This document shows positions 29,104 through 38,671 of a DNA stretch of 46,499 nucleotides, in pieces. The DNA lies in the NCBI GenBank assembly GCA_030917815.1, contig JAUPTZ010000002.1, positions 1-46,499 on the forward strand. Direction: 5' to 3'. The translations under genes and the position numbers were made by a program. The notes beneath the pieces were generated by a model. That model did not search any database and was not told the DNA's origin. It saw nothing but the letters and a program-made list of their open reading frames with translations. This DNA comes from Candidatus Babelota bacterium. GTDB lineage: Bacteria; Babelota; Babeliae; Babelales; JAUPTZ01. Position 1 is the first letter of the stretch; each line of letters opens with the position of its first letter.

Positions 29104-31221
29104 TTACTCTATGCGCCATTCTCCATTCACACAATCAACGGTCACATTCTTATTATTCGGATGCCGAAGCAAAAACGAAGCCAGTGGATTAACCACATAC
29201 TGCATTATTGCGCGACGCACCGGACGAGCTCCAAATTCTTTATTATAACCAACTACCGCCAATTCTTTGTCGGCCGCATCGGTTATGTGGAGTGTAATTC
29301 CTTGTACCGCAAGACGCGCAACTACCTGGGCTGTTTGCAACTGCACAATCGACGCAACTTGTTCTTCTGACAACGCAGAAAAATAAATAATGTTGTCCAA
29401 GCGGTTGATAAATTCCGGCCTAAAATGAGAAAACAGTAAACGATCAAGCTCCTGCTTTAGTTCAGGAGTTACGCTTCCAGCCATCATAATCTTATCAGAA
29501 CCAATATTGCTTGTCATAATAATAACCGTGTTTGCGAATGAAACACGACGCCCCTGCCCATCGGTCAATGCGCCATCATCAAGCAGCTGCAAGAATATAT
29601 TATGCACATCTGGATGTGCTTTTTCAATTTCATCACACAGCACTACACTGTAAGGATTGCGTCGCACCTGTTCGGTCAATTGACCACCTTGTTCATACCC
29701 AACATACCCGGGGGGCGCGCCAATTAAGCGTGCCACCGCATGTCGCTCCATGTACTCGGACATATCAAGGCGAATCAGCTTGCGCTCATCATTAAATAAA
29801 TAATCGGCCAAGGTTTTGGCAATTTCTGTTTTACCAACACCGGTTGGACCAAGAAACAAAAAGGAACCAAAGGGACGATTAGGCTGCGCCAATCCAACAC
29901 GATGCACCCGTATCGTATTTGCAATAGCGCTGATCGCTTCTTTTTGCCCAATAACACGCTGCCCGAGAACTTCTTCCAAGTGAAGCAATTTCTCACCATC
30001 CGACTCCTTAAGTTTTTCAACCGGCACTCGAATCCACCGAGCCAGCACATGCGCGATATCATCTTCATCAACCTGCTCTTTAATCAAGCTTGTTTTATTC
30101 GCACCAAGCTCTTGCTGCTTCTGCGCCATTTGCCGCTCTAAATCATTGAGCAGCCCATATTTTATCTGCGATGCACGAGAGTAGTTCCCTTCCCGCTCTG
30201 CAATGGCAAAATCGTTACGTGCTTGTTCAATTTTTTGCTGCAGCTGATTAATTTCTTCCAATGGCTTACGCTCTGCTTGCCACTGTTTTTCGAGCGTTGA
30301 AAATTCTTTTTTACGTTCAATCAGCGCCTCATTAACCTCAGCCAATCGCTTTTGCGAAGCCTCATCACGCTCCTTGGTAAGTGCGGCCCGTTCGATTTCT
30401 AGCTGACGAATAGTACGCTCTAATCGATCCATTTCTTCCGGCTTTGCATCGACCGCCATTTTTACCATTGAAGCGGCCTCATCGATCAAGTCGATTGCTT
30501 TGTCAGGAAGAAAGCGATCCGGAATCATGCGCGCCGATAAAGTTACCGCTTTTACGATGGCGCTATCGGCAATGCGAATACCATGATGCATCTCATACTT
30601 TTCTTTCAACCCACGCAAAATCGAAATGGCATCTTCAACCGTCGGTTCATCAACCATAACTTTCTGAAATCGTCGCTCCAATGCGGCATCAGCCTCAACA
30701 TACTTTTTGTACTCGGCTACCGTTGTAGCACCAATACAATGCAATTCACCACGCGCAAGAGCCGGTTTTAATAAGTTCGATGCATCCATCCCCCCGCCGC
30801 TTGCACCGGCACCAACAAGCATGTGCAGCTCATCGATAAACAGGATGACTTTCGTCTCACCTTTTTCTATTTCGCCCAAAATACCTTTGAGGCGCTCTTC
30901 AAACTCACCATGAAATTTTGCACCGGCCACCATTTGACCAAGATCGAGCGAGAGAATAGTCGCACCATGCAAACTTTCCGGCACATCGTTATTAATTATA
31001 CGTTGCGCAATCCCCTCAACAATAGCGGTTTTACCGACACCAGGGTCGCCAACTAAAACCGGATTGTTTTTGGTACGACGAGAAAGAATTTGTACTACAC
31101 GACGAATCTCATCGTGGCGGCCAATAACTGGATCAAGCGAACCTTTTGCGGCACGATCGGTAATATCAATACAGAAACGTTGTAGAAAGCTCTGCGCATT
31201 ATCTTTATTTTGCGGCTGCAT
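29104..31221 (-). CDS. clpB: ClpB-type disaggregase lacking the N-terminal domain
   Basis: This 705-aa AAA+ protein should unfold aggregated proteins as a hexamer. AAA-1 has Walker A GDPGVGKT (residues 58-65) and Walker [11 protein letters not shown] full ClpB-type coiled-coil middle domain follows (about 260-400), which separates it from ClpA and ClpC. AAA-2 has GPTGVGKTE (about 457) and ends with the D2 small domain. The usual N-terminal domain of about 140 residues is absent: the protein starts just before the D1 [12 protein letters not shown] motif. This start is strongly supported by GGAGG placed 7 nt before ATG 31221, and no N-domain sequence lies upstream. The Shine-Dalgarno lies in an inverted repeat (see 31224-31284). 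DnaK and GrpE, its usual partners, are not on the contig. Confidence 0.94.
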   Translation of the reverse strand: MQPQNKDNAQSFLQRFCIDITDRAAKGSLDPVIGRHDEIRRVVQILSRRTKNNPVLVGDPGVGKTAIVEGIAQRIINNDVPESLHGATILSLDLGQMVAGAKFHGEFEERLKGILGEIEKGETKVILFIDELHMLVGAGASGGGMDASNLLKPALARGELHCIGATTVAEYKKYVEADAALERRFQKVMVDEPTVEDAISILRGLKEKYEMHHGIRIADSAIVKAVTLSARMIPDRFLPDKAIDLIDEAASMVKMAVDAKPEEMDRLERTIRQLEIERAALTKERDEASQKRLAEVNEALIERKKEFSTLEKQWQAERKPLEEINQLQQKIEQARNDFAIAEREGNYSRASQIKYGLLNDLERQMAQKQQELGANKTSLIKEQVDEDDIAHVLARWIRVPVEKLKESDGEKLLHLEEVLGQRVIGQKEAISAIANTIRVHRVGLAQPNRPFGSFLFLGPTGVGKTEIAKTLADYLFNDERKLIRLDMSEYMERHAVARLIGAPPGYVGYEQGGQLTEQVRRNPYSVVLCDEIEKAHPDVHNIFLQLLDDGALTDGQGRRVSFANTVIIMTSNIGSDKIMMAGSVTPELKQELDRLLFSHFRPEFINRLDNIIYFSALSEEQVASIVQLQTAQVVARLAVQGITLHITDAADKELAVVGYNKEFGARPVRRAIMQYVVNPLASFLLRHPNNKNVTVDCVNGEWRIE

Positions 31222-31223
31222 AG

Positions 31224-31284
31224 AAAAACCTCCATGATGCTCTTCGACTTAAGATGAACTAAGTCTAGCAAAGTGGAGGTTTTT
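31224..31284 (-). promoter_or_regulatory. Inverted repeat sequestering the clpB Shine-Dalgarno
   Basis: On the minus-strand RNA, AAAAACCUCCA (31284-31274) is perfectly complementary over 11 nt to UGGAGGUUUUU (31234-31224), which contains the GGAGG Shine-Dalgarno and ends 2 nt before the AUG. The 39-nt loop holds its own perfect hairpin, GACUUA/UAAGUC (31265-31246). The structure could be an RNA thermometer or another translational switch. Because it ends in a U run, it could also be an intrinsic terminator of the upstream gene. If transcription starts at a weaker -10-like TAGACT (31267-31262), the upstream arm would be missing from the mRNA. Confidence 0.55.
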
Positions 31285-31314
31285 TGTCTTGAGTAAGTTA
31301 TCGGAAAAAAGGTA

Positions 31315-32637
31315 TTAAATCACTTCTGTTTCATGCTCTTCATCATCAAGATCATCACAACCCTCTACCCCTTCACTTTCATCACTCTCTGGGTCAGATT
31401 CAGCCTCATCTTGATCTGAATCTGAACTCTCAGCATCTAGAGTTGCCAACCGACCTAATCCCACAATTTGATATGAATCGATGCTTCTATTCAACACTGG
31501 CGATGAGAGCGAAAGTGGGCTCATTTCGACATGACCAACTCGACCAGAAAATGGAGGAGTCCCGGCCGAACTGACCGTTCGACTTCCCGGAGAAGAAAGC
31601 GAAACAGAACTCGCCGCAACCGATCGACAGTCATCATCGAGAGGTCGATATTTAGTCGCCTGAATAACCTTTGTATTACTAATAATGCGCACTTCTCTTG
31701 CAGCCATATCGGCCGCCAGTGCACGCATTTGCGCCGCTTGACAGTCCACTAAGCTTCTTAATGAGTCACCTCCAGCTTCAAGATCGTCCTCAAGCGTCCG
31801 AACAATACTTGGGACAAATAAACACTGGGCTATACGAATGAGCACGAGCGGATCCAAAACACAATCATACTGAAATGCATTCTCACGATACGGTAAATAA
31901 ATGCTACCAAATACCTGATAGCACACAAGAGCACATACGGCGAAGAAGACTTGCTTCACTGAGAGAGGCCCCCCCGCAGCCGCACCGGTTGAAAGCTTAT
32001 CAAATAACGTGTGTTTTGCGAGCGCCGCACTCCCTAATCCAAATGAGCCAAACCATGATTTCTTAGGAATGCTTGCTTGAGCAAAATAAGGCTCTGGACC
32101 AGTTACGTCGGTCGCAAATCTTTTGCAGAACTCCATAGGAACAAAAACAGTAAGTCTCGGCGAAACATAGATAGAAAAAAAACTCGAGGCGGTCTCTTCA
32201 GGCCGATCTTTTTTTTCAGCCCATACGGCCGACAACGAAGGCTCTTCTAGGTCAATTGGCGCACGAAGAGGTTCTCGCGCAAATCGAAGCCTGTGCGAAT
32301 GATTTTTACGACTATCAACTCGCCGTACTCTCTCTGCTTCTCCGTAATAATGAGATAATTGATCTCGTGGAATACTTCCCGCCTCCCACGGGTCAATGTC
32401 GGCACTAAAAATATACATATCTATCTGGTCTTCCTTTACATAGCAGGAAGCAATCACTCTATCCTCACCTTTACCCTCATAAAGAGGATGTAACGATTGA
32501 GAATAATTGCCAATACCGATCGGTAATGGCAGCACTTCTTCTTCCTCTGCAGATGCCAGCAGCCCAATCGACACAGAAAAAACAACAATCAGTAGACTCA
32601 AAAAACTAATAACTCTCGACTTGAATAGCGTATCCAT
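31315..32637 (-). CDS. Exported protein of unknown function, paralogue of 33129-34523 (440 aa)
   Basis: I do not recognise this family. The signal peptide is MDTLFKSRVISFLSLLIVVFSVSIGLLASA. The body shares ordered motifs with the gene at 33129: PLGIGN or PIGIGN, IDMYIF or IDMYLY, a T-V/L-FVP or YVP strand before RFA/LFA, a PKxSxxxxxGL segment, and a hydrophobic segment ending GSIYLPY or GSVYIPY. The C-terminal 150 residues differ: a helical part is followed by a Ser-rich stretch and a very acidic tail of about 50 residues. AGGAGT lies about 8 nt before ATG 32637. The clpB gene starts about 90 bp downstream. Confidence 0.78.
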   Translation of the reverse strand: MDTLFKSRVISFLSLLIVVFSVSIGLLASAEEEEVLPLPIGIGNYSQSLHPLYEGKGEDRVIASCYVKEDQIDMYIFSADIDPWEAGSIPRDQLSHYYGEAERVRRVDSRKNHSHRLRFAREPLRAPIDLEEPSLSAVWAEKKDRPEETASSFFSIYVSPRLTVFVPMEFCKRFATDVTGPEPYFAQASIPKKSWFGSFGLGSAALAKHTLFDKLSTGAAAGGPLSVKQVFFAVCALVCYQVFGSIYLPYRENAFQYDCVLDPLVLIRIAQCLFVPSIVRTLEDDLEAGGDSLRSLVDCQAAQMRALAADMAAREVRIISNTKVIQATKYRPLDDDCRSVAASSVSLSSPGSRTVSSAGTPPFSGRVGHVEMSPLSLSSPVLNRSIDSYQIVGLGRLATLDAESSDSDQDEAESDPESDESEGVEGCDDLDDEEHETEVI

Positions 32638-33128
32638 TGTGATACTCCTGCCCCATGTTAGTACGAATAGTGTGTATTAATAGAATATATGCATTGATCA
32701 AACAACGGTAAGACTTTGCCCATTCATACATTAAAAACCGGCAATCCTCCGAATCGTTCTACTACACTAAGATTCCACTAACCCTTAGCAAAAAAACGAC
32801 TTGTAACACGATCGGTCGTCAAATCGTTCTTCTAGCGACGAAAAATAAAATGCTTTCATAGCAATGCTCCTCTGTCTTATTGTGATACGGTTTGTAATAA
32901 CCATACAGGCATCACCACTCAAACATACAATCGATTGTCTTGCAAATTTTATCTGCAAAAAAAGATTTTACTCACAAAAGAAATGCTTTATTTAACGCGA
33001 TGAAACGCGATTTTAAGCAACTGTGCCAATGCGACACGGCCAAGGTTTTATAGTTGTGAAACGCCGAAATTACACATATTGCAACAAAGAAGGGAGATAC
33101 CTGATGGCTCACCCACCAAAATAATCGG
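32638..33128. other. Intergenic region with a duplicated leader and a micro-ORF
   Basis: This 491-bp gap contains no gene of normal size. Its notable content is a leader segment (32866-32899) nearly identical to that of the gene at 35605, followed by a 24-codon ORF (32785-32859). Upstream of it the sequence is AT-rich and weakly resembles 35690-35770. The segment looks like the remnant of a decayed paralogue. Confidence 0.5.
32785..32859 (-). CDS. 24-residue ORF with a conserved leader; possible gene remnant
   Basis: On the minus strand AGAGGAGC precedes ATG 32859, which opens a frame of 24 codons (MKAFYFSSLEERFDD...) to TAA. The Shine-Dalgarno and about 35 bp upstream match the leader of the 329-aa exported protein gene, which also begins MK-F. 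The coding part shows no signal peptide or other similarity. It may be a decayed paralogue or a small peptide gene that kept its expression signals. Confidence 0.3.
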   Translation of the reverse strand: MKAFYFSSLEERFDDRSCYKSFFC

Positions 33129-34523
33129 CTAAAATGCCCACTTCTCCTCGTCCTGAGACCCATTGACCAAAGCACCCCCCGCACCATCATTAAGCTCCTT
33201 TAACAAGCGCACCAAAGCCTGCGATCTCTCCGGCATTAGTGCGCTCTCCTTGCGCGCTATATCACTTAAATTACGCAAAAAAGTCGCACTGTAGGGCATA
33301 TTTAACACCATCTCACGCAACGGATGTAATGCGGCAAAATACTGGTCGGTAAAACCCTGCATTGAGGCAATTGGCTCACAAAGCGTAGCAACAATATGCT
33401 GCGCATAATCGGGCCTCCCATAGCGTAAAACATCCAAGGAGGCACTATCATGTTCCGACAAACCACGCTCCATGACACCCCTAAAGCTTTTCAGCAGGTC
33501 CTCGGCCTCAGCCAATTTTCGATACTTAATTAAATACTCCAAGACTCTCTCGGCTTCACCTAAACCAATACGACGATGGAGTCCATACACCAGATGAGCC
33601 ATATGGAGAGCCTGTAAATACCCAATATGCTCCAAATCCTCCACGGCAAGCTTATTAGTTGCCGCGGTAGAAAAGAAATTTAAGCATAACCGAGTCATAG
33701 TACGAGTTCCCATAATGTATTCAGGGCAGAAATGAGTATCAAAATAGGGAATATACACCGATCCATTAAAAGCAATAGCACTTACCAACCCGCAGCATCC
33801 AAAAAGCAATCGCAACTCACGCTCACCATCAACCGCCCCAACCAGGCCCATTTTCTTCCATAACGATGTTTTAGGCTCCTTGGCCCCACGTCCTAAAAAA
33901 TTAGATAGTTTACTACGAATATCTTTGGCAAAAAGCTTACGCAGCTCGTACGGCACATAGAGCGTGCATTGATCGGTTACAGAAACCGCAATAAATTTGC
34001 CTATCTTCCCTCCATTGCGCTCCGGGCGCTCTTCACGAGGAAGCCAGCTCTTGAGTGCAAGCCCATTAAAGTCCTGGCATGCATCCCCCTCGCGGCGCAA
34101 TACATCATACTTAGTCAAACCATCATCGTATAAATACATATCAATTTCTAAGCCTTCAGGTCCTTCACTAACCCTTCGCATGTAGGAAACAATCACTAAT
34201 TTATCTTTACCAAACCTCTTACCACCTATACGTATCTCTTGGCGCAAGTTACCAATGCCCAATGGATACAGCCACAAATCATCCACTCTGTCGTCAAATC
34301 CTATGCTGCTTTCACTTCCTGCCCAGCTAGCGGTTACATCATCATCAGGATCAATAAAGCCAGTATACGGTTCCGGCAGGCTACTACTATCTTCCGGAGC
34401 AAGTACTACAGTATTATCAACCTCATCTTGCTGCGGCGGAGCCCAACAGTATGATGGCGCTAGAAAAACAGTAACAACACCGCTTAAAAATAAAAACGTA
34501 ATAGCGTTAGATCGTATGGCCAT
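33129..34523 (-). CDS. Exported protein of unknown function, paralogue of 31315-32637 (464 aa)
   Basis: I do not recognise this family. The N-terminal signal peptide is AITFLFLSGVVTVFLAPSYCWA. An acidic stretch follows, then the core shared with the neighbouring paralogue: PLGIGNLRQ, LEIDMYLYDDG, CTLYVPYELRKLFAKDI, KTSLWKKMGL and FGCCGLVSAIAFNGSVYIPY. The C-terminal 180 residues are mostly helical with no known motif. The start at 34523 has AAGGGTG about 6 nt upstream. The two paralogues are separated by 491 bp and probably arose by tandem duplication with later divergence. Location is periplasmic or secreted. Confidence 0.78.
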   Translation of the reverse strand: MAIRSNAITFLFLSGVVTVFLAPSYCWAPPQQDEVDNTVVLAPEDSSSLPEPYTGFIDPDDDVTASWAGSESSIGFDDRVDDLWLYPLGIGNLRQEIRIGGKRFGKDKLVIVSYMRRVSEGPEGLEIDMYLYDDGLTKYDVLRREGDACQDFNGLALKSWLPREERPERNGGKIGKFIAVSVTDQCTLYVPYELRKLFAKDIRSKLSNFLGRGAKEPKTSLWKKMGLVGAVDGERELRLLFGCCGLVSAIAFNGSVYIPYFDTHFCPEYIMGTRTMTRLCLNFFSTAATNKLAVEDLEHIGYLQALHMAHLVYGLHRRIGLGEAERVLEYLIKYRKLAEAEDLLKSFRGVMERGLSEHDSASLDVLRYGRPDYAQHIVATLCEPIASMQGFTDQYFAALHPLREMVLNMPYSATFLRNLSDIARKESALMPERSQALVRLLKELNDGAGGALVNGSQDEEKWAF

Positions 34524-34615
34524 AAAACACCCTTGAAACCTAAGATTGTCGAGGTAGCACGCACTGCTACCATATAACCTTCACATAGCTCAGGGTAAGA
34601 TTTTACCAATGTTCT

Positions 34616-35605
34616 TTAATTATACGTGCTCGGACCACCGCGTACCGCATCAAGCCCAATATAGCTTAGAAGATAGAGAAATTTGGCCCAATAACTCTCG
34701 GCATTTGGATAGTCTTCTAAGCGAGTAATTAATTGAGGAACTCTTGGATTATAAGCCATCGATGCAGATTGACGCTCCAATCGTTCGGCCGCCTCTCTCT
34801 CTTCGCACAGAATCGTTCGTCGGTGCATCGCACGCAGTTCAATCTCACCAGCCACTCGGATGACTACCTTCTGCAAAACCTGATTTTTTGTCTCAAATAA
34901 CTTCAAGCGATCCCGACCTTTTTCTAGCTCAGATTGCAAAAGAAGTAAGCCACCGCACAACGTTACCAATTCATCCTCACGCAATGTTTGCACGAACAGC
35001 CTCAGCCCAACATGACCCGATACAACCTCAGTTATCAAATCCAGAATAAAATAGAAAAAATCCTCTTGGCTGAACATTTCTTGCAGATCAACTACTAATC
35101 CCACTATGCCAGCAGAATACGGAAAAGAATGGTAATAGCAATCGCCAGCACAATTACAAACAACAGCCCCTAGGCCAATGCGAAACTCGCCATCAATATC
35201 CTCACCATTAAACATAACCTTATCAAAACAGCCATAGAAAAAATCTCCCAATAACGCCGCAGAAGATGCATACGGCCGCTGTGTTGAAAGAACTTCTGCA
35301 GTATTAGTTCGCAGCAAAAGAGGTAAATACCAATACATAAACTGTAGATACTCATGCCGATCGGTCAATCGCAACGTCAACAAAGGCCTCTCTTCTTCAC
35401 AATCGTAACAACAAGCCGGTAGATACGTTTCCTTGAGATACATCCGAGTAGCCTCACCAAGCCCCTGAAGAACAACCTCATCCGGCACATCAGAAGAAAG
35501 ATCCCGGCAAGAAACAGAGCTTGCAACAGAACGGCTGTCGGCACTACTTAGACCGGCACTTAGGAATAGACTAGACGCTAAAGTTAACACCATAAACGGT
35601 TTCAT
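34616..35605 (-). CDS. Exported Cys-rich protein of unknown function (329 aa)
   Basis: The start at 35605 (MKPFMVLTLASSLFLSAGLSSA) is chosen because AGAGGAGC lies about 6 nt upstream and a signal peptide follows; an in-frame start at 35659 would put this signal sequence internally. The mature protein has clustered cysteines (PACCYDCEEE, VVCNCAGDCYYH) that could bind metal or form disulfides. Several amphipathic or hydrophobic helices follow, and then a helical Glu/Arg-rich segment. No family is recognised. It lacks the shared core of the two preceding exported proteins, but its leader is duplicated at 32866-32899. Confidence 0.72.
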   Translation of the reverse strand: MKPFMVLTLASSLFLSAGLSSADSRSVASSVSCRDLSSDVPDEVVLQGLGEATRMYLKETYLPACCYDCEEERPLLTLRLTDRHEYLQFMYWYLPLLLRTNTAEVLSTQRPYASSAALLGDFFYGCFDKVMFNGEDIDGEFRIGLGAVVCNCAGDCYYHSFPYSAGIVGLVVDLQEMFSQEDFFYFILDLITEVVSGHVGLRLFVQTLREDELVTLCGGLLLLQSELEKGRDRLKLFETKNQVLQKVVIRVAGEIELRAMHRRTILCEEREAAERLERQSASMAYNPRVPQLITRLEDYPNAESYWAKFLYLLSYIGLDAVRGGPSTYN

Positions 35606-35859
35606 TGGTAAGCTCCTCTGTATCATGTTGATACGGTTTGTAATAGCCACGTGGCCCAACCACTACATCACACAAAAAAAACTTACGCAAATACGGTATA
35701 AATCAAGAAATAAAATTTGTTTAATTTCGCGCGATTCAGGGCGCACAGAGATACTTTCCAGCAACTGAGTCACTATGAGACAGCCTAAAAACAGCAACAT
35801 TCTCGGCAGAAAAGCTACATATTGTCATCAAAAAAAGATGGCTAGAAACCAATTTGGCG

Positions 35860-37242
35860 CTACTTCCCAATACAAAACGTGGAAAAAAGCTTATCCATGA
35901 CCTGCTCAGTTACCGATCGTCCAGACAACTCGGTCACCAATCGCAAAATATCATGTACCCCAGCCGCAATGAGTTCATACGCGGGACGCGGCGAAGCGCA
36001 TGCGACCTGCACCTCAAGAAGCTTAACCTTCACATCGTACACCAAAGCAAGTTGCCGCTGATTCAAAATAAAGGGAGTGTTAACCGATTCATATGCCGCC
36101 TTAACACGCATAAAAATCTCGTTTTTCAACTGCTCTACACCGGTTCCGGTCTGAGCACTAATACGAAAAGTCACAGCTCCAACATCTGGAATATTCAAGA
36201 ACACCGGGCCTTTATCGGCCTTTGTTAGCACCAACATACCACGGGACGCATACTCGGCAAGAAGCTGCGCATACTCATCGCCTACCTCACGAGACGGCTC
36301 AACGCTACCATCGCACACTACCAGCACCACATCGGCACCGGCCGCCGCTTGATGCGTTCGAATGATGCCTTCTTGCTCTATGGTATCGGCCGTTTCGCGA
36401 ATTCCTGCCGTATCAATGTAGGTCCACGTATAGCCACCAACACTCATACCGGCCTCAATACTGTCACGAGTTGTTCCGGGACGGTCGCTAACAATAGCAC
36501 GATTCCGACCAATAAGTGTATTGAGCAACGTAGACTTCCCGGCATTTACCGTACCAACGAGTGCAATCTTGACCCCTTCTCGTACATGCTGCAAAGATCC
36601 TTGCCCGGCGCAAAGTGCCTCGATAAATTGCAAGGTTTCGGCTAAGCGCTCTCGCACAATCGCATCGAAGTCTAAATCTATATGTTCTTCTTCAGAAAAC
36701 TCAAAGCTGGCCTCTATCATAACCGCCAACGCAAAGAGGCGCTCCTCAATCTGCAGTACCGCCTGCGACAATGATCCTTCAAGTTGCGCAAGGCTTTTGC
36801 GCGCCGCAGCACATGATGGCGCCGTAATAAGGTCATGCAGTGCCTCGGCTTGGAGCATGTCAATCTTGCCATTCAACAACGCTCGCTGAGTAAATTCACC
36901 CGGCCGAGCATAGCGAGCCCCACCAGCACACGCACGCGCAAGAATAGCTTCTACAATAAAAGGGTTGTTGTGGCAGGTAATTTCTATGATTTCGTTACCG
37001 GTAAATGTACGTGGAGCACGCATCACCAAAAAAAGCACTTGGTCTATGCTCGCACCATCTTCATCAACAATATGCCCATAGATAATGGTATGCGTAGCTG
37101 CCGCAACCAATGAATCATGACGCTTCGTACGCGCAATGCTCTGCGCAATAACGCTGGCCGCCGGCCCATCCAAACGAAGCAGCGCCAGGGCTCCCGCTCC
37201 TGGCGCTGTACACGATGCTATTATAGTATCGATCACCTTCAT
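35860..37242 (-). CDS. mnmE: tRNA modification GTPase MnmE
   Basis: This 460-aa protein works with MnmG to install the carboxymethylaminomethyl or related group on U34 of tRNAs. The N-terminal domain starts DTIIASCTAPGAGALALLRLDG. The G domain carries G1 GTVNAGKST (about residue 229), DRPGTTRD, G3 DTAGIRET and G4 TKAD. The C-terminus ends with the catalytic CIGK motif as in active family members. Its stop is TAG at 35860. It lies 10 bp after the Jag-like gene, probably as one operon, which matches the common jag-mnmE order near rnpA and yidC. MnmG is encoded separately 4 kb away. Confidence 0.97.
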   Translation of the reverse strand: MKVIDTIIASCTAPGAGALALLRLDGPAASVIAQSIARTKRHDSLVAAATHTIIYGHIVDEDGASIDQVLFLVMRAPRTFTGNEIIEITCHNNPFIVEAILARACAGGARYARPGEFTQRALLNGKIDMLQAEALHDLITAPSCAAARKSLAQLEGSLSQAVLQIEERLFALAVMIEASFEFSEEEHIDLDFDAIVRERLAETLQFIEALCAGQGSLQHVREGVKIALVGTVNAGKSTLLNTLIGRNRAIVSDRPGTTRDSIEAGMSVGGYTWTYIDTAGIRETADTIEQEGIIRTHQAAAGADVVLVVCDGSVEPSREVGDEYAQLLAEYASRGMLVLTKADKGPVFLNIPDVGAVTFRISAQTGTGVEQLKNEIFMRVKAAYESVNTPFILNQRQLALVYDVKVKLLEVQVACASPRPAYELIAAGVHDILRLVTELSGRSVTEQVMDKLFSTFCIGK

Positions 37243-37252
37243 CTGTACCTAT

Positions 37253-38329
37253 TTATTTAGACTCTTCGTCTTCAAGCACAAAGAAAGGTTGATACTTAGT
37301 GTCTTTTTTAAGCGGCGGCATAGACGGTGTTTTTGGTGCACGGTCTACTTGTGGCGCACGCCCTTCTTCTTTACTCAACTGCTGTTGAGCGAATCTCATT
37401 TGATCAGCAATAATATCATCAGCATGATCGGAACCTGTTGAGACATGCTCATTAGCATACTGAGTTGGCGCCGCATTACGCGGCTGACGATCTCTATCGC
37501 TTCGTTCGCGACGCGGACGACGATCGCCGCCACGCTCAGAACGTTCACGACCAGCACCTGGCGAACGCTGACCACCTTCTTCACGCGACTCACGCGATTG
37601 AGGGGCTTGCGCTTGTTGCGATTGCCCAGCATCACGACGAGTATGTGAACCACGAGGCTCAAACGTACGCGGCATTGGTTCATCGCTGTCAGCACTCATT
37701 GAAGAACCATCGGCTTTTGGCCCGGTTACCGCAATACGATACCCAACAAAACGACTCTTGTAGGTGCGCTTCAACAGCTGAATAGCCAAGTATGAAAGCG
37801 TTGCAAACAACATGCGCTGTTCTTCTTCATTGTCCAAAACGGCTTGCGCGAACGAGATCGTGAGCAGCTTGTCACCAGACACTTGCGCATCGATGCCTAC
37901 ACCAATACCCATATGCTTAAGCAATTCGCGAATTTCGCTTACTACGAAATCCTTCCATTCATCACGCCAGCCTTCGTTCTTAACGGTGTTAAATGCGGTA
38001 CGTTGTTCTTCAGTACCGGTATAACGACGAGGACGCTGCTCTTCTTGACGACGGGAGTTGTCATTAACACGCTGCCCATTACTTCCGCGAGGCTCACGAC
38101 GCTCATTATCACGAGGACGATCTTCACGGGTACGAGGCTGTTGTGGATTCGTTATTTTCTCAGGCTTATATAAAATAGTTACAATTGCGGGACGGCGAGA
38201 TAATCCAAGGAAATTCCGTTCGCCCTCGTCGAGCACCTTAATAGTAAACTCTTTCGGCTTACCTGCCTGATTCCATGCTTTATCGATAGCACGTTCGATT
38301 GAGTTTGCTTCTTGCAAAATTGACTTCAT
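37253..38329 (-). CDS. Jag/KhpB-like protein with degenerate KH region and RG-rich tail (358 aa)
   Basis: The N-terminal Jag_N domain is clear (residues about 1-50: SIERAIDKAWNQAG, FTIKVLDEGERNFLGLSRRPA). An Arg/Asn-rich linker follows, then a domain at about residues 120-205 that aligns in position with the Jag KH domain but lacks the GxxG loop (it reads VLDNEEEQ there). The R3H domain normally at the C-terminus is missing. It is replaced by a long disordered Arg/Gly/Glu-rich segment (about 215-300) that could bind RNA. AAGG precedes ATG 38329. The gene sits directly upstream of mnmE, as jag does in many bacteria. A role in RNA binding and cell-envelope regulation is inferred from family and context. 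Confidence 0.8.
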   Translation of the reverse strand: MKSILQEANSIERAIDKAWNQAGKPKEFTIKVLDEGERNFLGLSRRPAIVTILYKPEKITNPQQPRTREDRPRDNERREPRGSNGQRVNDNSRRQEEQRPRRYTGTEEQRTAFNTVKNEGWRDEWKDFVVSEIRELLKHMGIGVGIDAQVSGDKLLTISFAQAVLDNEEEQRMLFATLSYLAIQLLKRTYKSRFVGYRIAVTGPKADGSSMSADSDEPMPRTFEPRGSHTRRDAGQSQQAQAPQSRESREEGGQRSPGAGRERSERGGDRRPRRERSDRDRQPRNAAPTQYANEHVSTGSDHADDIIADQMRFAQQQLSKEEGRAPQVDRAPKTPSMPPLKKDTKYQPFFVLEDEESK

Positions 38330-38563
38330 TGATAACCTTACTTATGAATCATAAAAGACGGTACGTCACACTATAAAACGTCCCTTAGTTGAAAGCTCAT
38401 TTACCGGCATTGAACAAGAACCGCGAGAACCGGGCGAACACCAACTCAACTAACTTGACATGACGCAGAGAGAAACCGCAAGAAAATGTGGTTACCCGCC
38501 TACGTAGCTGAATTCTAACAAAATTAGAAAACATGCGCAAATAAAGGTTTTTCCATAAAGACG

Positions 38564-38616
38564 CAGCCAGCTGCAGCCTCTCTGCGACGAAACTCCTGTC
38601 GGAATCGCAGAGGCAC
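38564..38616. repeat. Repeat family 2 hairpin unit, distal copy
   Basis: The unit GCAGCCAGCTGCAGCC is followed by a hairpin with arms CTCTGCGA and TCGCAGAG around a short inner stem-loop (ACTCC-TGTC-GGA). It is repeated at 38757-38810 with a paired change in the outer stem. Confidence 0.7.
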
Positions 38617-38671
38617 CAGAAGCGTTGAATTCCAAAACCGCTATATTATAAAAATTTAGCGTTTATATTAA

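Noticed and set aside
38441-38550. Possible structural RNA between the Jag-like gene and the repeats
   Set aside because: I found no core motifs of RNase P RNA, SRP RNA or 6S RNA, and no convincing promoter plus terminator pair.
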